Assembly (NCBI GenBank): GCA_021775855.1
Contig: JAJFGZ010000040.1
Location: forward strand, 89,985-153,984
DNA: 64,000 bases
Source of the DNA: Hyphomicrobiales bacterium
Lineage (GTDB): Bacteria; Pseudomonadota; Alphaproteobacteria; Rhizobiales; NORP267
Direction: 5' to 3'
Part shown: positions 35,913 to 46,791 of the stretch, piece by piece
Numbering within the stretch: position 1 is the stretch's first letter
Layout: each line of letters begins with the position of its first letter
Notes under the pieces: generated by a model
Told to the model about the DNA's origin: nothing
The model's input: only the letters and a program-made list of their open reading frames with translations
Database searches by the model: none
Position numbers and translations under genes: made by a program

Positions 35913-36295
35913 GCGTCCCTGCCCCGGAAAAAAATCGTGACATCCACCACGTCTATCACGAGCGAAATCGCCGTAACGGCGATCGCTGATGTGAGCCACA
36001 TGGAATAATCGCTGGCGCTATCGAACCCCGGATACAGCCAGATTTGGGTCGTCAGCATTGGGATCCATGGCACATGCATGAGCCCGAGAAGTTTTGTAAA
36101 TCCTTGAAGACGGACCAATAGCAAGCCAAGAATTGCCCCGCTGATCACGCCAGCGAGCGTCACGACTGCAGCCAGATCGGGTAGAAAAAGTAACGGCATG
36201 ACGCCATTGACGACGGCCATCAACAACAGCCAGACCTGCCAAATGGGGTGCAGTCCGAAAACGCCCGACATAAAGGTCCGAATGTCCTGCATCAT
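35909..36295 (-). CDS. Hypothetical integral membrane protein, 128 aa
   Basis: Four hydrophobic segments are visible (roughly residues 18-38, 42-62, 66-86 and 100-122), with MHVPWIPMLTTQIWL between the third and fourth. I recognise the general form of a small conserved alphaproteobacterial membrane protein but no named domain. It lies 8 nt downstream of the carbonic anhydrase gene on the same strand, so the two may be co-transcribed, and it overlaps the convergent TIGR02301 gene by 4 nt. Confidence 0.75.
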   Translation of the reverse strand: MMQDIRTFMSGVFGLHPIWQVWLLLMAVVNGVMPLLFLPDLAAVVTLAGVISGAILGLLLVRLQGFTKLLGLMHVPWIPMLTTQIWLYPGFDSASDYSMWLTSAIAVTAISLVIDVVDVTIFFRGRDA

Positions 36296-36303
36296 GTCCC
36301 GTG

Positions 36304-36975
36304 TTAATCCTCGATCAATTCCTCGTCCAAAGCCAGGCCTTCAAAAACCGCGAAGTCACCGGTGTCAGAATCCATGGTCCACAATTCACCGCTGGCTATG
36401 TCAAACCACATGCCGTGCAGACTTAGCCGGTTTTTATTTTCGAGAATCGAAACACACGGGAAGGTGCGCAGGTTATCGATCGAATGTCGGATGGCGATCC
36501 GCTCGAGTGCGGTCTGCCGTTCGGCGCTGGTCAACCAGGTATTGTCGCCAATGGCTTCCGCGGCAGGCGCCAGCAGATCCATCCAGGTGCCAATAAAATC
36601 GCCCGGCGATAGAGGTCCTGAATTCGGGTCCAATGCCGCCTTGATGCCGCCGCAACGGCCATGACCGAGCACGACAATGTGTTTCACCTTGATGCTCTGG
36701 ACGGCAAATTCCAGCGCGGCGGACGTGGAATGGTGTTCGCCGTCGGGTTGGTAAGGAGGGACGATATTGGCGACATTGCGCAGAACGAAAATCTCGCCCG
36801 GCAAGGCATTGAATATGGTTTCGGGGGCCGCTCGGGAATCGCAACAGGCGATTACCATGACTTCTGGCGTCTGGCCCAATTCCGCAAGCTCGTGATAGCG
36901 CGCGCGTTCGCGCACGAACCTGCCCTGCTTGAAAGCCAGGTAACCTTCGATAAGTGCTGTCGGCGGTTTGGTCAT
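36304..36975 (-). CDS. Beta-class carbonic anhydrase
   Basis: The zinc enzyme interconverts CO2 and bicarbonate. The metal and catalytic motifs of the beta class are clear: Cys-x-Asp-x-Arg in MVIACCDSRAAPETIF and His-x2-Cys in VLGHGRCGGIKAAL, with VLRNVANIVPPY between them. From the ATG at 36975 the protein has 223 residues and begins like other family members (MTKPPTALIEGYLAF). An in-frame ATG at 37038 would add 21 residues; neither start has a good Shine-Dalgarno. The 291 bp to the next gene show no recognisable element. Confidence 0.94.
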   Translation of the reverse strand: MTKPPTALIEGYLAFKQGRFVRERARYHELAELGQTPEVMVIACCDSRAAPETIFNALPGEIFVLRNVANIVPPYQPDGEHHSTSAALEFAVQSIKVKHIVVLGHGRCGGIKAALDPNSGPLSPGDFIGTWMDLLAPAAEAIGDNTWLTSAERQTALERIAIRHSIDNLRTFPCVSILENKNRLSLHGMWFDIASGELWTMDSDTGDFAVFEGLALDEELIED

Positions 36976-37266
36976 GGACAGGACATAGGCACAAAATGGA
37001 TCGAGGGCAACGCCGACCCGCGCAAAATATGACAGCATGCCGCATTCACCCGTGGCTGGAGAAGCAACAGCCTAATTCCTCGCCGATTCAAGCGGAATCA
37101 CCATTGGAAACGCCCGGATTGCGGCCGCGGTGCCGCCGATTAACCGTTAAAGGGGATTGCGCGAGCCAAGCAGATGGCAAGCTGTTAGTACTTTGACTTC
37201 AAAAGTGCCTGCTACCTGCTTTCACTTTAATAACAATATGTTAACGATAAATCTCAAGGACAGGCC

Positions 37267-37515
37267 ATGCCCGATACCACTTCAGATTACGAGCTTCCGA
37301 ATTCCAAGGAAGCCGCCCTCGGGTATATCATGGAAGCCTGGTTTGAGGCCAAGCAGGACGGCATCGAGCCCGAAGCCATTGCCAACGCTGCGCTGTTTGC
37401 CGCTCTGAGCGATCTCGTGACGATTTACGGGGAAATCCCGGTGGTGGAATTTGCGGAAGGCCTTGCCGACCGGGTGCGCCGGGGTGAATTCACGCTCAAC
37501 AAAGTAACCCAGTAG
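37267..37515 (+). CDS. Small hypothetical helical protein, 82 aa
   Basis: The protein is acidic and likely all helical (SKEAALGYIMEAWFEAKQDG, IEPEAIANAALFAALSDLV, VEFAEGLADRVRRGEF). AAGGA lies 7 nt before the ATG, supporting translation. The form matches small conserved proteins seen in many Alphaproteobacteria, with no function known to me. It stands alone ahead of ygfZ with a 170-bp gap. Confidence 0.75.
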   Translation: MPDTTSDYELPNSKEAALGYIMEAWFEAKQDGIEPEAIANAALFAALSDLVTIYGEIPVVEFAEGLADRVRRGEFTLNKVTQ

Positions 37516-37685
37516 CCGCCAGTCCTATCCTTACCCGACCGGGAAACCCTTTTTCGGTCGCCTACCCGATTTTATCCCAATTCTTTAGCATAAAGATGTA
37601 AGCAAATTCGCCGCCTGCATCTTGCGAGGGTTGTGGTGCGCGGCCAGCATGCGTACATGCTAGGTTAAAGTATGGATTCGTGGAT

Positions 37686-38537
37686 ATGCGGGATATCATG
37701 GACAATTCGGCAATACTGACAGACCGCGGTTTGGTGCGGATCTCGGGCGAAGCCGCCCGCGATTTTTTACAGGGTCTATTCACATGCGACATGTCAGATG
37801 TCAGCCCTACAAAGCCGGCCTTTGGCGCACTCCTAACTCCCCAGGGAAAAATTCTGTTTGATTTTTTTGTCGTCGAGCAAGACGGTGCGTTCTTGCTCGA
37901 TTGCCGGAAAGACCTAGCTGGCGACCTCGCAAAACGGCTGGTATTTTACCGGCTTCGGGCGCCTGTCGACATCGAGGACGCAACCGGCACGCTTGAGGTT
38001 GTGGCTGGGTGGGGAAACTGCCCGCCACCAGAAGGGGCTAATCCCGATCCCCGGCTCGATGCCCTTGGCTGGCGGATGATCGCCGAGACCGGCACGATTT
38101 CAACCCGATCCTCACTCAAAGATTACCATGCCCACCGGATATCCCTTGGCGTCCCGGAAGGCGGGATGGATTACGCCTACAGCAATGCCTTTCCCCATGA
38201 AGCGGATATGGATCTCTTGAATGGCGTGTCGTTCTCGAAGGGCTGCTATGTGGGCCAGGAGGTGGTCTCACGCATGGAAAACCGGGGCACAGCCAGGACC
38301 CGAATTATCTCTGTCAGCTTGTCCGGTGACGCCCCGCCTCCAGGCACAGAAATCCGCGCCGGCGACAGGCAAATCGGGACATTTGGCAGCGCCGCAAACG
38401 GCCATGGCTTGGCGATGGTCCGGACCGACCGTGTGTCCAATGCGCTCGCCGACAACATCGCGCTGGATGCTGGAGGTGTAGAAATATCACCGGCCGCATC
38501 TCCGTGGGTCGATTTTGGATTAACCGGCGGCAAATAA
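37686..38537 (+). CDS. ygfZ: Folate-binding YgfZ/CAF17-like protein
   Basis: The ~283-residue protein resembles YgfZ/IBA57, a tetrahydrofolate-binding factor for Fe-S cluster maturation related to the glycine cleavage T-protein. The diagnostic Lys-Gly-Cys-Tyr-x-Gly-Gln-Glu motif is intact in FSKGCYVGQEVVSRMENRG, with RISGEAARDFLQGLFTCDM at the N-terminus. Three in-frame starts are possible (GTG 37680, ATG 37686, ATG 37698). It precedes an HD-domain gene by 2 nt. It is not DmdA, although both share the T-protein fold. Confidence 0.9.
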   Translation: MRDIMDNSAILTDRGLVRISGEAARDFLQGLFTCDMSDVSPTKPAFGALLTPQGKILFDFFVVEQDGAFLLDCRKDLAGDLAKRLVFYRLRAPVDIEDATGTLEVVAGWGNCPPPEGANPDPRLDALGWRMIAETGTISTRSSLKDYHAHRISLGVPEGGMDYAYSNAFPHEADMDLLNGVSFSKGCYVGQEVVSRMENRGTARTRIISVSLSGDAPPPGTEIRAGDRQIGTFGSAANGHGLAMVRTDRVSNALADNIALDAGGVEISPAASPWVDFGLTGGK

Positions 38538-38539
38538 GC

Positions 38540-39187
38540 ATGGCACAGAGCCAGACCAAAAGTCCGCAATCCGACACCGCGCCGTCACGCGCCTGGCAGC
38601 GAATGCTGAGCGGCCGGAGGCTCGATCTGCTCGATCCATCGCCTCTCGATATCGAAATCGAAGATATCGCCCACGGCCTGGCCCGGATTGCCCGCTGGAA
38701 CGGACAAACCGTTGGCGCCAACACCTTTTCCGTGGCGCAGCATTGCCTTCTGGTCGACGATTTGTGCTGCGCGTTGACCAGGGACCTTGCGCCGCACTGG
38801 CGGCTTGCGGCCCTGCTGCACGATGCAGCGGAATATGTCATCGGCGATCTGATCAGTCCCTTCAAGGCAGCGATCGGGCTCAACTACCGGGAACTGGAAG
38901 AGAAGCTTTTGGCGGCGATCCATATCCGTTTTTCACTGCCACCCGTGCTGCCCGAAAAAATTGTCCGCCGGATCAAACGCGCGGACCGGATGGCGGCGTA
39001 TTTCGAAGCGACCCGGCTCGCCGGCTTCAGCGAAGAAGAGGCTGCGAAGTTTTTCAACAGACCCAGTGGCCTCGGCCCCAATTCTGCAAAATTTGGATTG
39101 CTGGATGCCGTATCAACCAACCAGGCCCAGGCCGACTATCTGGAACGGTTTATGGCGCTTCAAGAAAAAATGGAGCCAACTGTATGA
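38540..39187 (+). CDS. HD-domain phosphohydrolase (YfbR-like)
   Basis: The 215-residue protein has the HD metal site: a first histidine in VAQHCLLVDD, the HD pair in LAALLHDAAEYVIGDLISPFK, and a downstream Asp in RIKRADRMAAYFEATRLAG. This order resembles YfbR-type 5'-nucleotidases. The ATG at 38540 lies 2 nt after the ygfZ stop. Its stop overlaps the phosphatase ATG as ATGA, forming a three-gene operon. Confidence 0.88.
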   Translation: MAQSQTKSPQSDTAPSRAWQRMLSGRRLDLLDPSPLDIEIEDIAHGLARIARWNGQTVGANTFSVAQHCLLVDDLCCALTRDLAPHWRLAALLHDAAEYVIGDLISPFKAAIGLNYRELEEKLLAAIHIRFSLPPVLPEKIVRRIKRADRMAAYFEATRLAGFSEEEAAKFFNRPSGLGPNSAKFGLLDAVSTNQAQADYLERFMALQEKMEPTV

Positions 39188-39693
39188 TCCATGTTTGTTC
39201 GCTCCGGCTGCTGGACCAAAGCATTGCCGAAACCGGGGCAAGTCATTTGATCACGCTGATCAACGAAGACACGATGCCGTCGACACCAGCGGCGATCGCT
39301 CCGGAAAATCATCTGCGCCTGGGGATGAACGATATCATCGAGCCGATCGAAGGGCTGACCCCGCCATCGGATTCTCATGTGGACGAACTGATCGAATTCG
39401 TCACCATGTGGGACCGGCAATCCCCGATGGTGATTCATTGTTGGGCCGGGATATCGCGTTCGACAGCTGCCGGATATGTAGCTCTGTGTCAGATCAACCC
39501 GGATGTAGACGAGCAGATAATCGCGGCATCCATGCGTAGCGCGTCGCCGTCCGCCACGCCGAACCGGCTGATCGTCGAAATTGCTGACCGGATATTGAAC
39601 CGAAACGGTCGCATGGTCATGGCGATCGACGAGATCGGCCGGGGTGCGTTGGCAAGCGAAGGCAACCCGTTTTCAATCCCAGTCAGGTTTTAG
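39184..39693 (+). CDS. Tyrosine phosphatase-fold protein
   Basis: The 169-residue protein has the Cys-x5-Arg phosphatase loop in VIHCWAGISRSTAAGYVAL, preceded by DELIEFVTMWDRQSPM. The LGMNDIIEP segment may supply the general-acid aspartate. The substrate is unknown; protein phosphotyrosine or a small phosphate ester are both possible. It is translationally coupled to the HD-domain gene by a four-base overlap. A longer open frame from 38743 is an artefact of overlap with that gene. Confidence 0.87.
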   Translation: MIHVCSLRLLDQSIAETGASHLITLINEDTMPSTPAAIAPENHLRLGMNDIIEPIEGLTPPSDSHVDELIEFVTMWDRQSPMVIHCWAGISRSTAAGYVALCQINPDVDEQIIAASMRSASPSATPNRLIVEIADRILNRNGRMVMAIDEIGRGALASEGNPFSIPVRF

Positions 39694-39710
39694 CGGACCA
39701 AACCGGCTGT

Positions 39711-40166
39711 TCATGCGGCTTGATCGGATTCACCTTCGCGAACCACCTCCCCGACCTGATCGAGCAGATCAAACAGTGTCGCCCGGCTCTCCAGTCCAAT
39801 CGAGCGGAGCATTTTACTCTCCGCATGACGCCAGCCCGCATTGCACCGGGTCAGGATTTCGATCCCAGCATCAGTGATCACGAGATCACGGGCGCGGCGA
39901 TCCAGTGCTTCTCCGCTCGCGATCCAACTATCCCGCAGCATCGGTTTTATGGTCCTGGAAACGGTTGTCCGGTCCATACCCAATCGCTTTCCGAGCGCGG
40001 TCACAGAGAGGTTAGGGGTGCGCGACAATTCGGTCAGCACGCTCATTTTGGTCAAGGTCGCGCCGGCCCCCGAAAGTGCTTCGTCGTAGAACTGGGTGAG
40101 CGCGCGGGCTGCCTTGCGGACCCGGTAGCAGGTACAATTGAGATCGGCCGCGGTATTTTGAGCCAT
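39711..40166 (-). CDS. MarR family transcriptional regulator
   Basis: The 151-residue winged-helix protein has the MarR pattern: an N-terminal CTCYRVRKAARALTQFYDEAL helix, LTKMSVLTELSRTPNLSVTALGKRLGMDRTTVSRTIKPML recognition region, and the wing GEALDRRARDLVITDAG. The two N-terminal cysteines (C-x-C) could sense redox or electrophiles. It lies 128 nt downstream of acuI on the same strand. A 7-bp palindrome at 40194-40213, 28 nt upstream of its start, is a candidate autoregulatory site. Confidence 0.93.
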   Translation of the reverse strand: MAQNTAADLNCTCYRVRKAARALTQFYDEALSGAGATLTKMSVLTELSRTPNLSVTALGKRLGMDRTTVSRTIKPMLRDSWIASGEALDRRARDLVITDAGIEILTRCNAGWRHAESKMLRSIGLESRATLFDLLDQVGEVVREGESDQAA

Positions 40167-40193
40167 CGCTCAACCTCCAGCAAATGACATATA

Positions 40194-40213
40194 TCGCGTG
40201 CAGCAACACGCGA
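40194..40213. promoter_or_regulatory. Palindrome upstream of marR, candidate operator
   Basis: The arms TCGCGTG and CACGCGA are perfect complements separated by six bases. The position just upstream of the marR start and the size fit a MarR-dimer site. I saw no clear second copy before acuI or the MFS gene. Confidence 0.4.
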
Positions 40214-40294
40214 ATTCACCGACAATGCTGACGGGTGATGGTTAGTAAACGGTTAAATCGGAATTGCGTGTATGCGCACGGGCAAGACCGGCCG

Positions 40295-41281
40295 TCATCC
40301 CAGATCGACGACAATCCGCCCGCGAATTTTACCGTCCATCAGGGCGTGCGCCGACTTTTCCACCTCATCCAGCGGGATTGTGGTGGTCATGGCCGATAAT
40401 TTTTCCAGATCGAGATCGGTAACGAGACGCTCATAGGCCCGAACCCGGCGCTCGTAGGGCTCGGTCACGGAATCGACGCCGATCAGGGCAACAGCACGCA
40501 GAATGAACGGCGCGACGGACGATGGCAGGTCCATCCCCTGGGCCAGGCCGCAGGCAACGACCGTCCCGCGAGGACTGGTCCTGGCGATGACGTTGGCCAG
40601 CGTATGACTGCCGACACAATCGATCCCGCCAGCCCAGCGGGGTTTGTCCAGCGCCCGGGCGGGTTCAGATAATTCGCTTCGATCTATAATTTCAGCAGCC
40701 CCGAGATTTTTCAGATAGTCCGCTTCGGATGCACGGCCTGTCGACGCAATCACCCGGTAACCGAGTTTAGCGAGGATGGCGATGGCAACGGACCCTACGC
40801 CACCCGCCGCGCCGGTCACCACAATATCGCCTTTGTCGGGTGAAACGCCGCGATCTTCCAGTTCGAGAACGCACAGCATCGAGGTGTACCCCGCCGTGCC
40901 GATGGCCATAGCGTCGGCTGCGCTCAATCCGTCGGGTTGCGGGATCAGCCAGTCTCCGTTGACCCGGGCCATCTGGGCATGGCCGCCAAAATGGGCTTCG
41001 CCGACGCCCCAGCCGTTGAGCAGAACAGCATCACCCGTCTTGTACTTCGGATGCGATGAATTTTCGACAATGCCGGCAAGATCGGCACCAGGGATCATCG
41101 GCCAATGCCGGACGATCCGGCCCTTGCCGGTGATCGCCAGGGCGTCTTTATAGTTGATCGTTGAACGCGAGACGCGGATGGTGACATCGCCCTCCATCAA
41201 GTCGTCGAGACCCAACTGGACGATACCGACAGCCTGTCCGTCGTCGGTCTTGGATATTTGAAGGGCGTTGAATTTTTCCAT
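40295..41281 (-). CDS. acuI: Acrylyl-CoA reductase (NADPH), AcuI/YhdH family
   Basis: The 328-residue medium-chain reductase matches the AcuI/YhdH group, which reduces toxic acryloyl-CoA to propionyl-CoA. Landmarks: INYKDALAITGKGRIVRHWPMIPGADLAGIVENS, NGWGVGEAHFGGHAQMARV, TAGYTSMLCVLELEDRGV, the NADP motif VVTGAAGGVGSVAIAILAKLGY, and GIDCVGSHTLANVIA. In DMSP degraders this step follows cleavage or acrylate formation. Here it follows an MFS transporter gene by 39 nt and precedes marR, so the three may form one transport-reduction-regulation unit. Confidence 0.92.
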   Translation of the reverse strand: MEKFNALQISKTDDGQAVGIVQLGLDDLMEGDVTIRVSRSTINYKDALAITGKGRIVRHWPMIPGADLAGIVENSSHPKYKTGDAVLLNGWGVGEAHFGGHAQMARVNGDWLIPQPDGLSAADAMAIGTAGYTSMLCVLELEDRGVSPDKGDIVVTGAAGGVGSVAIAILAKLGYRVIASTGRASEADYLKNLGAAEIIDRSELSEPARALDKPRWAGGIDCVGSHTLANVIARTSPRGTVVACGLAQGMDLPSSVAPFILRAVALIGVDSVTEPYERRVRAYERLVTDLDLEKLSAMTTTIPLDEVEKSAHALMDGKIRGRIVVDLG

Positions 41282-41320
41282 TCTTGTTCTCCCGAGAATA
41301 TAAATTGCTGGAGCGGAAAT

Positions 41321-42550
41321 TCAGGCGGCCGCCTGCGCCGGCTCGCTGTAAGCCTGTTCCTTGATAGGCCAATGGATAATTGCGGCGAATATGCCGAACC
41401 CGACACTCAACCACCAGACCCCATCGTAGGTTTGATACTGGTCGTACATCCAGCCGCCAAGCCAGACGCCCATGAAGGAGCCGAGTTGGTGAGAGAAAAA
41501 GACGAACCCGAACAACGTCGCCATATAACGCGGGCCGAACATTACGACCACCAGAGCAGAGGTCAGTGGCACCGTGGAGAGCCACAGGAAGCCCATAAGA
41601 GCCGCGAAAATCATGACGTTCAGAGCCGATGGCGGCGAAAGAATGAACCATGTAACAAGGATTGAACGCGCAATATAGAGCAGCGATAGCGACATAGTCT
41701 TGGAATATTTCGAACCGATAATTCCGGCCATCAAGGCACCAATGATATTGCAAAATCCTATGACCGCGATCGCCCAGGCACCAATCGAGGCATCCAACCC
41801 GATATCAACGATATAGGCGGGCAGGTGAACCGTGATGAACGCTACTTGGAATCCACACACAAAAAATCCAGCGGTCAGCAGCAGATAGCTTTTATGCCCG
41901 AAGGCCTGCACAATTGCTGCTTTCAAAGGCAAATCGGGCGTCGTGGAATTTGGGTCCGGTTCGGATTTCCCGCGTAGTGGAAAAACCAGGAACGGAATAA
42001 CCATCATCACCGCCGCCAGGATGAAAAGCGTCTGTTGCCAACCGAAATTGTTGATCAGCATCTGGCTCACAGGCGCAAAAACAAATTGGCCCGCCGAGCC
42101 CGAGGCCATGCCAATGCCAAAGGCGATGGAGCGCTGGCTTTCGGTTACGGCGCGTCCGAACGCAGCAATCACGATGGTGAATGAAGACCCGGCAATGCCC
42201 AGTCCGACAAGGATTCCGGCGCCCACATCAAGCCATAGCGGCGTATCGGCCCAGGCTGTGACGACCAGGCCGATCGCGTATAATATTCCGCCAATAGCGA
42301 GCACCCGGGCGGTGCCGTATTTTTCCGCAATTGCGCCAGCGGCCGGTTGCGCCGTGCCCCAAATCAGGTTCTGGAGGGCGAGTGCAAACCCGAATATCTC
42401 GCGGCTCCATTCGCGCGCTTCGGTCATTGGGGCCAATAGCAGCCCGAAGGCCGACCTGGACCCAAACGAAAGCATCGAAATGATGCATCCAAAGATGATG
42501 AGAATTGCAACGCTGTTCCAGGTTGCCTGGCGTGCTTTGGTGCCAGCCAT
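41321..42550 (-). CDS. MFS transporter (oxalate/formate antiporter-like, monocarboxylate type)
   Basis: The 409-residue protein has twelve hydrophobic segments. Family motifs include FGLLLAPMTEAREWSREIFGFALALQNLIWG in helices 1-2, GLGIAGSSFTIVIAAFGRAV, and a C-terminal half with FGFVFFSHQLGSFMGVWLGG. The pattern resembles MFS carriers for monocarboxylates or other small organic anions. Association with acuI suggests uptake of acrylate, propionate or DMSP-derived acids, but that is inference. An inverted repeat (TTGTTC/GAACAA at 42568-42590) lies just upstream. Confidence 0.9.
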   Translation of the reverse strand: MAGTKARQATWNSVAILIIFGCIISMLSFGSRSAFGLLLAPMTEAREWSREIFGFALALQNLIWGTAQPAAGAIAEKYGTARVLAIGGILYAIGLVVTAWADTPLWLDVGAGILVGLGIAGSSFTIVIAAFGRAVTESQRSIAFGIGMASGSAGQFVFAPVSQMLINNFGWQQTLFILAAVMMVIPFLVFPLRGKSEPDPNSTTPDLPLKAAIVQAFGHKSYLLLTAGFFVCGFQVAFITVHLPAYIVDIGLDASIGAWAIAVIGFCNIIGALMAGIIGSKYSKTMSLSLLYIARSILVTWFILSPPSALNVMIFAALMGFLWLSTVPLTSALVVVMFGPRYMATLFGFVFFSHQLGSFMGVWLGGWMYDQYQTYDGVWWLSVGFGIFAAIIHWPIKEQAYSEPAQAAA

Positions 42551-42567
42551 GATTTGTCCCGCGATTC

Positions 42568-42590
42568 TTGTTCTTTATTACTTGGAACAA
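42568..42590. promoter_or_regulatory. Inverted repeat upstream of the MFS gene
   Basis: The arms TTGTTC (42568-42573) and GAACAA (42585-42590) are perfect complements with an 11-base AT-rich spacer, 18 nt before the MFS start. It could be an operator or part of the promoter. Its sequence differs from the marR palindrome, so the two sites are probably not bound by the same protein. Confidence 0.3.
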
Positions 42591-42680
42591 AACTAGCGCG
42601 AATGCGGGCGAACACCAAACGGCCAATGCATGATCGTTAGGCCGTCCAGCTTGAGAGGAAATATTTTTGGCAGTTTTGCC

Positions 42681-43694
42681 CTAGGTCCAGGCGCGTACGC
42701 GGTAGAAAATATGGGCCCCGATCTGGCGGATCTTGACCATATCGCGGATCCAGTTGGGCCTGACGTAATTGGCGTGATAATGAGTGGCTTGGATTCCCAC
42801 TGCTTCCGACATCGTTTCGCCAGTCAAAACCTGCCGGGCGATGGTAGTGGCGAGGCCCCACGATTCCTGGTCGTTTATGCGCTCGGGACGCCCGTCGCAA
42901 GCGAACGAAAATTGGCAACGGTTGCGGCGGTTCTGGTTCTGGTACACCACGTCGCAAACATTGTTTGGGTAATATTCGCTGGCGACCCGATTTACTACGA
43001 CCTGCGCCACAGCCAACTGACCCTCGGCCGGTTCGCTCCGGGATTCAAAATAAATTGCCTGGGCCAGGCAGGCGTGATCACGCTCTCGGAAACTGGCGTT
43101 TTGCTGCGGTGAATTAACCGGGTCTTCGGGCCGCTCGGCCAGGCGGCCATCTGCCCAGCCCTGGGGCAACGCGAATTGTTGTGGGATCTCGCCATACATG
43201 GTTTCGGGATCGCCAAAATAGAATTGTCCGAGACCGTCCATGGCGCCAAAACCGGGGTTCAACCTGGCGTAGGTGGATTCAGTGGAAATCGGTACCAGCC
43301 GGTCTTCCTTTGTATTGCGGTTTACGCGTGGATAGGAGATCGACGGCTGATCGAGTAGTTCGGGCTTCGGCAAGCTGCCGGTTATATCTTCATAACTAGC
43401 GAGAATTGGCTGGCGATCACCCTTGATTTCATAGTTGGCGAAGTAAAAATTGTTGCCGGTGACCAGGGAAGCCTGGCTAACGGCGCCGTTGGCAGATAGC
43501 GAGCGGGACAATTGCCGGCTGTTGTCGCTGGTCCGGTTCTGGGCCAGTCCGAATTCAGCCGCCAGGCTCAACGCCTCGGCATATTCGGTGATCGTTGAGG
43601 TCGCGGAAACGAAGGTCGTTCCTGCCGCTAAAACAAGCGAGGAAACGGCTGTGGTGACCCGGCCAAGGGGCGAAACAGGACGCAAAACTGACAT
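42681..43694 (-). CDS. Cell wall hydrolase, SleB-like
   Basis: The ~337-residue protein has a hydrophobic N-terminal segment (TTAVSSLVLAAGTTFVSA) serving as signal or anchor, a long low-complexity middle, and a C-terminal hydrolase domain of the SleB type. That domain begins DHACLAQAIYFESRSEP with the catalytic glutamate, followed by AVAQVVVNRVASEYYPNNVCDVVYQN, and ends with NWIRDMVKIRQIGAHIFYR. It likely acts on peptidoglycan in the periplasm. The start is ATG 43694, or GTG 43700. The 244 bp upstream contain no other gene. Confidence 0.9.
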   Translation of the reverse strand: MSVLRPVSPLGRVTTAVSSLVLAAGTTFVSATSTITEYAEALSLAAEFGLAQNRTSDNSRQLSRSLSANGAVSQASLVTGNNFYFANYEIKGDRQPILASYEDITGSLPKPELLDQPSISYPRVNRNTKEDRLVPISTESTYARLNPGFGAMDGLGQFYFGDPETMYGEIPQQFALPQGWADGRLAERPEDPVNSPQQNASFRERDHACLAQAIYFESRSEPAEGQLAVAQVVVNRVASEYYPNNVCDVVYQNQNRRNRCQFSFACDGRPERINDQESWGLATTIARQVLTGETMSEAVGIQATHYHANYVRPNWIRDMVKIRQIGAHIFYRVRAWT

Positions 43695-43944
43695 ACTCAC
43701 TCATACCCTGACGCGACAACAACTAAACTTGCGAAGGCGGCAGAAATGGGGCTGTCAGACAATACACGCCGAAGCCTTGCCACCCGTGACGGAACAACGC
43801 ATATCCATCACTCAACAGGATCCATTAAGACGCAAAACGGTTTATGGGTGATTAACCACGCCGCTTAAAGTTTTGTTGGGTATGAAACGATTTAGCGGGG
43901 CGCGCTGGCTCGCCGGAATAGTCAACGACCTGCTCTAGATAATT

Positions 43945-46605
<2,661 letters not shown>

Positions 46606-46791
46606 CGATCGAACTTCCGGAGGGTTTGACAATGCCGCACTGCAACAGACGCGTTTTAACCGGAGTCGGGGTTTGAGTCCAACCTGCAATATTCCGGGCA
46701 GGGAAACTGGACGATCCCGTTGAGCTTGTACTGCCAGAACGCAACCACGGAATGGATCATCGGGTTAAACCCGACAATGGCTGAGGGTTGC

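Noticed and set aside
37540..37565. CGACCG/CGGTCG inverted repeat downstream of the 82-aa gene as a terminator
   Set aside because: The T-run is inside the loop rather than after the stem, so it does not fit an intrinsic terminator.
37686..38537. DMSP demethylase DmdA
   Set aside because: It shares the T-protein fold, but the KGCYVGQE motif and the length identify YgfZ.
38743..39693. Long plus-strand frame covering the phosphatase gene from inside the HD-domain gene
   Set aside because: The phosphatase start at 39184 is coupled to the HD stop by ATGA, and the upstream part is the shifted frame of the HD gene.
46760..46774. TCGGG-TTAAA-CCCGA palindrome after glyS as a terminator
   Set aside because: The stem is only five bases with no T-tract after it on the glyS strand; chance or an operator is equally likely.
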